A stretch of DNA of 10,195 bases from positions 1 through 10,195 of the forward strand of contig CAMEMX010000045.1 of the NCBI GenBank assembly GCA_945927915.1, written 5' to 3'. A program made the translations under genes and the position numbers. Below the pieces are notes generated by a model. That model saw nothing but the letters and a program-made list of their open reading frames with translations, made no database searches and was not told the DNA's origin. Source of the stretch: an uncultured Clostridia bacterium (GTDB lineage Bacteria > Bacillota > Clostridia > Oscillospirales > Oscillospiraceae). Of this stretch, positions 5,527 to 10,195 are shown piece by piece (position 1 is the first letter of the stretch; each line of letters opens with the position of its first letter).

Positions 5527-6885
5527 ATGGAAAAGCTGAAACCGCGCACGCTGTCGGGCTTTATGGAGCTGCTGCCCGCGCCGCAGACCCAGTTGGAGCG
5601 AATGATGGCGATTTTGCGCGAGACCTACGAGCTTTACGGCTTCACGCCGCTGGACACGCCGCTGCTGGAGTCGGCGGAGATCCTGCTTGCAAAGGGCGGC
5701 GGCGAGACCGAAAAGCAGATCTACCGCTTCCAGAAGGGCGACAGCGACCTCGCGCTGCGCTTTGACCTGACCGTCCCGCTGGCAAAATACGTCGCCCTGC
5801 ACGCCGGTGAGCTGAGCTTCCCGTTCCGCCGCTACCAGATCGGCAAGGTCTACCGCGGCGAACGGGCGCAAAGAGGCCGTTTCCGCGAGTTTTATCAGGC
5901 GGACATCGACATCATCGGCGACGGCAAGCTCGACATCCTCAACGAGGCGGAGATCCCGTCCATCATCTACACGATCTTCCGCCGTCTGGGGCTGACGCGC
6001 TTTGTCATCCGCGTGAACAACCGCAAGCTCCTGAACGGCTTCTACGCTCTGCTCGGCCTGACGGAGCGGTCGGGCGACATTATGCGCACGGTCGACAAGC
6101 TCGACAAGATCGGCGCGGAGAAGGTTCGCGCGATCCTGCTTGACGACTGCGGCCTGACGGCGGAGCAGGCGGACGAGATCCTGCGCTTTATCGCCATCCG
6201 GGGCACGAACGCCGAGGTGCTGGAAAAGCTCGCCGCGTGGCAGGGGAAAAACGAGCTGTTCGACCTCGGCCTTTCGGAGCTGACCGCCGTCGTGAAGCAT
6301 CTTGCTGCCTTCGGCGTGCCGGAGACGAACTTTGCCGTCGACCTGACGATCGCGCGCGGTCTGGACTATTACACCGGCACGGTCTACGAGACGACGCTGC
6401 TCGACCACCCGGAGATCGGCTCGGTCTGCTCCGGCGGGCGCTATGACAGCCTCGCGGAGTATTACACCGATCGTCAGCTTCCGGGCGTGGGCATCTCCAT
6501 CGGTCTGACGCGCCTGTTCTACGTCCTCGGCGAGCAGGGAATGCTCAATCCCGACCTGCCGACCGCGCCGGCCGACTGCCTGCTGCTGCCGATGACGGAG
6601 GACGTCTCCGCCGCCGTGCGCCTTGCCACGCAGCTGCGCGCAGCGGGCATCCGCACGCAGATCTACTCCGAGCAGAAGAAATTCAAGGCAAAAATGTCCT
6701 ACGCGGACAAGCTGGGCATACCCTACGTCGTCTTCCTGGGCGAGGACGAGATCGCACAGGGCGTCTGCTCGGTCAAGAACCTGCGCACGGGCGAACAGGT
6801 CAGCCTCCCTGCCGCAGACGCGGCAAGGCTGATCCATGACGGAATCTCCGCGATGTCCGACGACACCGTAATCATAGAGAAATAA
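5527..6885 (+). CDS. hisS: Histidine--tRNA ligase, divergent type
   Basis: This class II synthetase charges tRNA(His) with histidine in the cytoplasm. It has 452 aa, somewhat longer than the usual 420-430. Seen directly: RFDLTVPLAKYV (78-89); motif 2 QIGKVYRGERAQRGRFREFY (104-123) followed by QADIDIIG; the histidine-specific motifs ARGLDYYTGTVYE (276-288) and CSGGRYDSL (301-309); motif 3 GVGISIGLTRL (320-330); and a C-terminal anticodon-binding domain from about 345. The N-terminus reads RTLSGFMELLP instead of the common G-T-x-D-x-L-P. The motif 2 end (REFYQADIDIIG) resembles archaeal/eukaryotic-like HisRS more than E. coli. The ATG at 5527 follows AGAGGA (5516-5521). The frame extends back to 5422, but those codons read through the repeat element. 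HisZ, the catalytically inactive paralogue, is unlikely because the histidine motifs are intact and aspS follows. Confidence 0.95.
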   Translation: MEKLKPRTLSGFMELLPAPQTQLERMMAILRETYELYGFTPLDTPLLESAEILLAKGGGETEKQIYRFQKGDSDLALRFDLTVPLAKYVALHAGELSFPFRRYQIGKVYRGERAQRGRFREFYQADIDIIGDGKLDILNEAEIPSIIYTIFRRLGLTRFVIRVNNRKLLNGFYALLGLTERSGDIMRTVDKLDKIGAEKVRAILLDDCGLTAEQADEILRFIAIRGTNAEVLEKLAAWQGKNELFDLGLSELTAVVKHLAAFGVPETNFAVDLTIARGLDYYTGTVYETTLLDHPEIGSVCSGGRYDSLAEYYTDRQLPGVGISIGLTRLFYVLGEQGMLNPDLPTAPADCLLLPMTEDVSAAVRLATQLRAAGIRTQIYSEQKKFKAKMSYADKLGIPYVVFLGEDEIAQGVCSVKNLRTGEQVSLPAADAARLIHDGISAMSDDTVIIEK

Positions 6886-6901
6886 ACTGGGGGAAATTAC
6901 C

Positions 6902-8659
6902 ATGACACAAGGAAGAACACATACCTGCGGTGAGCTGCGTCTTTCCGATGCGGGCAAGACCGTAACGCTGGCGGGCTGGATGGAAAATGTCCGCGAGGTC
7001 GGCGCGAATCTGGCCTTCGTCGTCCTGCGCGACTTTTACGGCACGACGCAGATCGTCATCGAGAGCGAAGAGATGATGCAGGTCATCAAGCCCATCAACC
7101 GCGAATCGACCATCGCCGTCACGGGCGTCGTGCGCGAGCGCACGAGCAAGAACCCGAAGCTCGCCACCGGTGAGATCGAGGTCGTGCCCGAAAAGATCGA
7201 GGTGCTGGGCCGCTGCCGCTATAACTCCCTGCCCTTTGAGATCAACCGCTCGAAGGAGGCTGACGAGAACCAGCGCCTGAAGTACCGTTACCTCGACCTG
7301 CGCAACCCGGAGGTCAAGAAGAACATCATCCTGCGCTGCAACGTCGTTGCCGATCTGCGCCGCAGCATGACCGAGCACGGTTTTTTGGAGATCACCACGC
7401 CGATCCTCACCAGCTCGTCGCCGGAGGGTGCGCGTGACTACCTCGTCCCTGCGAGAAACCATCCCGGCAAATTCTATGCTCTGCCGCAGGCACCGCAGCA
7501 GTTTAAGCAGCTTCTGATGACCTCTGGCTTTGACCGCTATTTCCAGATCGCGCCGTGCTTCCGCGATGAGGACGCCCGCGCCGACCGCAGCCCCGGCGAG
7601 TTCTATCAGCTCGACATGGAGATGGCCTTTGCTTCGCAGGACGACGTGTTCGCCGTTCTGGAGGACGTCCTGCCGCCCATCTTCACGAAGTACGGCAAGT
7701 ACAAGACCGCGTCCGCTGCGCCCTTCCGCCGCATCTCCTACCGCGACGCGATGGATCTTTACGGCTCGGACAAGCCCGACCTGCGCATCGACCTTGAGCT
7801 GACCGACGCGACCGAGGTCCTTGCCGACTGCGGCTTTGAGCCGTTCGCGGGACAGGTCGTCAAGGCGGTCGTCGTGCCGAATTTTGCCAAGACCCGCAAG
7901 TTCATCGACAAGCTCTGCGCCGAGGCCGAGATGCTCTCCGGCGGCAAGGCGTACTGGTTCCGCCTGGACGAAAGCGGCGAGCTGGTCGGCGGCATCTCCA
8001 AGTTCGTCGCGGAGCATAAGGACGCGGTCGTCGAGAAGCTCGGCCTGACGAAGGGCTGCTTCGTCGCGCTGGCCGCGGGCAAGTATAACGCCGCCGTCAA
8101 GACCGCGGGCGTGCTGCGCAAGCTGCTCGGCGCACAGGTCGAGGGCCACATGGACGCCGAGCGCTACGAATTCTGCTGGATCGTCGACTTCCCGATGTAC
8201 GAGATCGGCGAGGAGTCCGGCGAGCTGGAATTCTGCCACAACCCGTTCTCCATGCCGCAGGGCGGTATGCAGGCGCTCAACGAGAAGGATCCGCTCGACA
8301 TCTACGCCTACCAGTACGATCTGGTCTGCAACGGCGTGGAGCTGTCCTCGGGCGCCGTCCGTAACCACGATCCCGAAATCATGATCCGCGCCTTTGAGCT
8401 GGTCGGCCTCGGCGAGGACGATGTCAAGGCGAAGTTCCCGGCTATGTATAACGCGTTCTGCTACGGTGCGCCTCCCCATGCCGGCATCGCCCCGGGCGTT
8501 GACCGCATGGTCATGCTGCTGGCCGGCGAGGATTCCATCCGTGAGGTCATCCCGTTCCCGATGAACAAGAACGCGCAGGACCTGATGATGGGCGCTCCCT
8601 CGACCGTTGACCAGAAGCAGCTCGACGATGTGCACATCGCCATCGTGACGAAGGATTAA
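6902..8659 (+). CDS. aspS: Aspartate--tRNA ligase, bacterial type
   Basis: This class IIb synthetase charges tRNA(Asp) with aspartate. It has 585 aa, the normal bacterial length. Domains in order: an OB-fold anticodon-binding domain (about 1-105, GKTVTLAGWMENVRE then VVLRDFYG); a catalytic core starting RLKYRYLDLRNPE (125-137); motif 2 YFQIAPCFRDEDARADRS (213-230); a GAD insertion domain typical of bacterial enzymes (about 295-410); and motif 3 with GAPPHAGIAPGVDRMVM (522-538). Motif 2 continues SPGEFYQLDMEM, with one residue more than the common RADRQPEFTQIDxEM, which marks a variant lineage. It lies 16 bases after hisS, with GGGGGA at 6889-6894 as ribosome binding site, so the two are co-transcribed; hisS-aspS is a common pair in Firmicutes. 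Whether it also charges tRNA(Asn) (non-discriminating) depends on gatCAB/asnS, which are not in view. Confidence 0.97.
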   Translation: MTQGRTHTCGELRLSDAGKTVTLAGWMENVREVGANLAFVVLRDFYGTTQIVIESEEMMQVIKPINRESTIAVTGVVRERTSKNPKLATGEIEVVPEKIEVLGRCRYNSLPFEINRSKEADENQRLKYRYLDLRNPEVKKNIILRCNVVADLRRSMTEHGFLEITTPILTSSSPEGARDYLVPARNHPGKFYALPQAPQQFKQLLMTSGFDRYFQIAPCFRDEDARADRSPGEFYQLDMEMAFASQDDVFAVLEDVLPPIFTKYGKYKTASAAPFRRISYRDAMDLYGSDKPDLRIDLELTDATEVLADCGFEPFAGQVVKAVVVPNFAKTRKFIDKLCAEAEMLSGGKAYWFRLDESGELVGGISKFVAEHKDAVVEKLGLTKGCFVALAAGKYNAAVKTAGVLRKLLGAQVEGHMDAERYEFCWIVDFPMYEIGEESGELEFCHNPFSMPQGGMQALNEKDPLDIYAYQYDLVCNGVELSSGAVRNHDPEIMIRAFELVGLGEDDVKAKFPAMYNAFCYGAPPHAGIAPGVDRMVMLLAGEDSIREVIPFPMNKNAQDLMMGAPSTVDQKQLDDVHIAIVTKD

Positions 8660-8665
8660 AAAATG

Positions 8666-8705
8666 ATCGCAGCCTCTTTCCGGCGAAAGAGGCTGCGATA
8701 TTTTT
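8666..8705 (+). terminator. Rho-independent terminator after aspS
   Basis: A perfect 15-bp stem, 8666-8680 with 8685-8699, around a CGGC tetraloop, followed by ATTTTT (8700-8705). It starts seven bases after the aspS stop. A run of six A's just upstream (8658-8663) means it could also act on the minus strand, although no gene converges here. Confidence 0.92.
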
Positions 8706-8739
8706 ATCAAAAAATTATGAATATTTTTACATTTGCCTC

Positions 8740-8768
8740 TTGACTTTTTTGCATCGAGGTAGTACAAT
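8740..8768 (+). promoter_or_regulatory. Strong sigma-A promoter for the amino-acid ABC transporter
   Basis: TTGACT (8740-8745), a 17-base spacer and TACAAT (8763-8768), each one mismatch from consensus. An AT-rich tract (8701-8732, with A and T runs) lies directly upstream and could serve as an UP element. The predicted start near 8775 gives a 30-base leader with AGGGA (8791-8795) as ribosome binding site. No operator is recognisable. Confidence 0.8.
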
Positions 8769-8804
8769 CTCGTTGAAATTCAAGAAAGCGAGGGAAATGA
8801 ACCC

Positions 8805-9662
8805 ATGAAGACTATGAAAAAAATTGCGGCATTTGCCTGTGTACTTATCCTGATCCTTTCCATGCTTGCCGGCTGCAAGAGCGACGGCGGCGCAAAGGGC
8901 GTCAAGGTCATCCCGATCCTGCTGACGGAGGAGGAATACGCCTTCGGCGTGGACAAAAACCAGCCGGAGCTTTTGGAACAGGCCAACGCCTACATCGCCA
9001 AGATCCTCGAAGACGGCACGCTGGATGCAATTTGCGAGAAGTACTTTGGCGGCGGCGAGGTCGAGCCGATCGTCTCGGCTGCGCTCGACAGCAGCAAGGA
9101 TCAGCTCGTCGTTGCGACGAATGCCATGTTTGAGCCGTTTGAATATCTGCTCGGCGAGAACTACTACGGCATCGACATGGAGATCGCAAAGGGCTTTGCC
9201 GAGTATCTTGGCAAGGAACTGGTCATTATGAACATGGATTTTGACGCGGTCTGCCTCTCCGTGAGCCAGGGAAAATGCGACATTGCCATGGCCGGCCTGA
9301 CCGTCAAGGAGGACCGAAAGGAATTCGTCGATTTCACGACGCCGTACTACCAGGCATCGCAGATGCTGATCGTCCCGCAGGACAATACGACCTTTGACGA
9401 GTGCAAGACTGCGCAGGACGTGGAGGCCATCCTGAGCGCCTGCGACAAGAGCACGAAGATCGGCGTCCAGCTCGGCACGACGGGCCAGTATTACACCGAG
9501 GGCGACGAAGGCTGGGGCTTTGATGGCTTCCCGGTGACCTGCACGGGCTACAAATCCGGCGCGCTCGCAGCGCAGGATATGCTCAACGGCAACATCAGCT
9601 ATGTCATCATCGACCAGGATCCTGCAAACTACATCGCCAAGGCCATCAATGGCGGCAACTAA
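8805..9662 (+). CDS. Amino-acid ABC transporter substrate-binding lipoprotein, apparently circularly permuted
   Basis: This should be the extracytoplasmic receptor of a polar amino-acid importer, anchored in the outer leaflet by a lipid on Cys24 (lipobox LAGC, 21-24, after a KK-start signal peptide). It has 285 aa. The order of parts is unusual. Residues 33-82 (LLTEEEYAFGVDKNQPELL... then DGTLDAICEKYFGG) match what normally closes this family at the C-terminus. After a linker (83-98) comes the usual N-terminal start QLVVATNAMFEPFEY (100-114), then GIDMEIAKGFAEYLG (122-136), FDAVCLSVSQGKCDIAMAGL (146-165) with Arg171 in VKEDRKEF (the usual carboxylate-binding Arg), IGVQLGTTGQYY (219-230) and VIIDQDPA (267-274). 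It then stops where relatives continue for about 50 residues. The ligand is unknown; cystine, glutamine, histidine or another polar amino acid are all possible. The permease follows after 78 bases. Confidence 0.9.
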   Translation: MKTMKKIAAFACVLILILSMLAGCKSDGGAKGVKVIPILLTEEEYAFGVDKNQPELLEQANAYIAKILEDGTLDAICEKYFGGGEVEPIVSAALDSSKDQLVVATNAMFEPFEYLLGENYYGIDMEIAKGFAEYLGKELVIMNMDFDAVCLSVSQGKCDIAMAGLTVKEDRKEFVDFTTPYYQASQMLIVPQDNTTFDECKTAQDVEAILSACDKSTKIGVQLGTTGQYYTEGDEGWGFDGFPVTCTGYKSGALAAQDMLNGNISYVIIDQDPANYIAKAINGGN

Positions 9663-9668
9663 GCGCAA

Positions 9669-9711
9669 AGACCACCCGCCCCTTTCCCGCACGGAAAGGG
9701 GCGAGCGGTCT
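9669..9711 (+). other. Strong intercistronic hairpin between binding-protein and permease genes
   Basis: GCCCCTTTCC (9678-9687) pairs perfectly with GGAAAGGGGC (9693-9702) around CGCAC. The stem extends outward to 9669/9711 with seven further pairs and two mismatches. The following bases (GTTCGGATG) have no T-run. A stem here without a terminator tail fits a partial attenuator or 3'-end protector that would leave more mRNA for the binding protein than for the permease (inference). Confidence 0.6.
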
Positions 9712-9740
9712 GTTCGGATGAATATGGAAGGAAAGCAGAA

Positions 9741-10195
9741 ATGAAAAAATTTGCAGTTTTTTTATGTGTTGCGCTGCTGATTGCGGCGATTTTTACGGGC
9801 GTCGTCTCGGCAAAGGAGCCGCTTGCCAAGGCCGGCGCGGTTTTTGAGGGCGGCAACGGGAAAATCGACCGCTTTGTGCGCATCTTTGTGGACGAGGGCG
9901 GCTACCGCCAGGTTCTGCGGGGCCTGAAAAACACCATGCTGATCGCTGTTTTCGGCCTCGCCATCGGCATCTTCCTCGGCACACTGATCGCCGCCGCGCG
10001 CGTGATGCCGAAGTACAAGCGCCTGCCGCGCATCCTCAACGGCATTTGCAGCGTCTACGTCGGCTTTTTCCGCGGGACGCCGATCGTTGTGCAGCTCCTG
10101 CTCGGCTACTACGTCCTGCTGCCCGCCCTCGGACTGAATTATCCCGCGCTCTATGTCTGCATCGCGGTGTACGGCATGAATTCCGGCGCTTACGT
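9741..10195 (+). CDS. Polar amino-acid ABC transporter permease (HisM/GlnP type), 3' end cut by window edge
   Basis: This is a membrane subunit of the importer served by the preceding binding protein. The first 151 residues are visible; family members are usually 215-300 aa. Seen directly: a hydrophobic N-terminal segment (about 5-23), a short outer loop (24-50), then GLKNTMLIAVFGLAIGIFLG (61-80), the characteristic start of the HisM-type transmembrane core, followed by ARVMPKYKRLPR and VYVGFFRGTPIVVQLLLGYY (105-124), a hallmark of polar amino-acid permeases. The EAA loop that contacts the ATPase lies beyond the edge. The N-terminus could be mistaken for a cleavable signal peptide (VVSAKEP). 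The ATG at 9741 follows GGAAGGAAA (9726-9734). An ATPase gene is expected downstream but not seen. Confidence 0.92.
   Translation, partial: MKKFAVFLCVALLIAAIFTGVVSAKEPLAKAGAVFEGGNGKIDRFVRIFVDEGGYRQVLRGLKNTMLIAVFGLAIGIFLGTLIAAARVMPKYKRLPRILNGICSVYVGFFRGTPIVVQLLLGYYVLLPALGLNYPALYVCIAVYGMNSGAY

Noticed and set aside
5491..6957. Open frame of 488 codons on the minus strand opposite hisS
   Set aside because: Same shadow effect of high GC at third positions; no recognisable motifs, while hisS has full family motifs on the plus strand.
6872..8767. Open frame of 631 codons on the minus strand opposite aspS
   Set aside because: It is a shadow of a GC-rich gene: it covers aspS almost exactly, resembles no protein family, and would cross the terminator and the transporter promoter. 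AspRS on the plus strand is unmistakable.
8727..9692. Minus-strand open frame opposite the binding-protein gene
   Set aside because: It reads antisense through a well-supported lipoprotein gene and the promoter region; there is no family resemblance.

Overview
This is a GC-rich, tightly packed chromosomal window from what looks like a Gram-positive anaerobe, most likely a clostridium of the Oscillospirales (Ruminococcaceae/Oscillospiraceae). That assignment is an inference. It rests on high-GC codon use combined with Firmicutes-type sigma-A promoters, strong GGAGG-type ribosome binding sites, a lipoprotein substrate-binding protein in front of its permease, and a short palindromic repeat of a kind I associate with those genomes. 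No phage, plasmid, CRISPR, rRNA or tRNA sequence is visible.

Left part (1-3583), mostly minus strand, translation and tRNA quality control. The 5' two thirds of prfA (release factor 1) runs off the left edge. Upstream of it lies rlmA, a zinc-ribbon 23S rRNA guanine methyltransferase, and prfA also has a good promoter of its own inside the 3' end of rlmA. A secreted NodB-type polysaccharide deacetylase is read the other way. Its last 163 bases overlap tail-to-tail with alaX, a free-standing alanyl-tRNA editing hydrolase with its own near-consensus promoter.

Middle (3584-8705), plus strand. A promoter with an extended -10 and a leader hairpin drives dapA and dapB (ATGA overlap), the first two committed steps of the diaminopimelate/lysine pathway. 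A 112-bp MITE-like or BIME-like inverted-repeat element separates dapB from the hisS-aspS pair (histidyl- and aspartyl-tRNA synthetases). Both synthetases carry motif variants unlike the textbook bacterial forms. A strong rho-independent terminator ends this block. I see no T-box and no lysine riboswitch.

Right part (8706-10195), plus strand. A near-consensus sigma-A promoter with an AT-rich upstream tract drives a polar amino-acid ABC transporter: a lipoprotein substrate-binding protein, a strong intercistronic hairpin, and the start of a HisM/GlnP-type permease that runs off the right edge. The binding protein is the most striking item. The segment that normally forms the C-terminal end of this fold sits at its N-terminus, and the normal C-terminal end is missing, so it appears to be circularly permuted.

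Most of the window is housekeeping. The items worth following are the permuted binding protein, the inverted-repeat element, the overlapping deacetylase/alaX ends and the divergent HisRS/AspRS pair.
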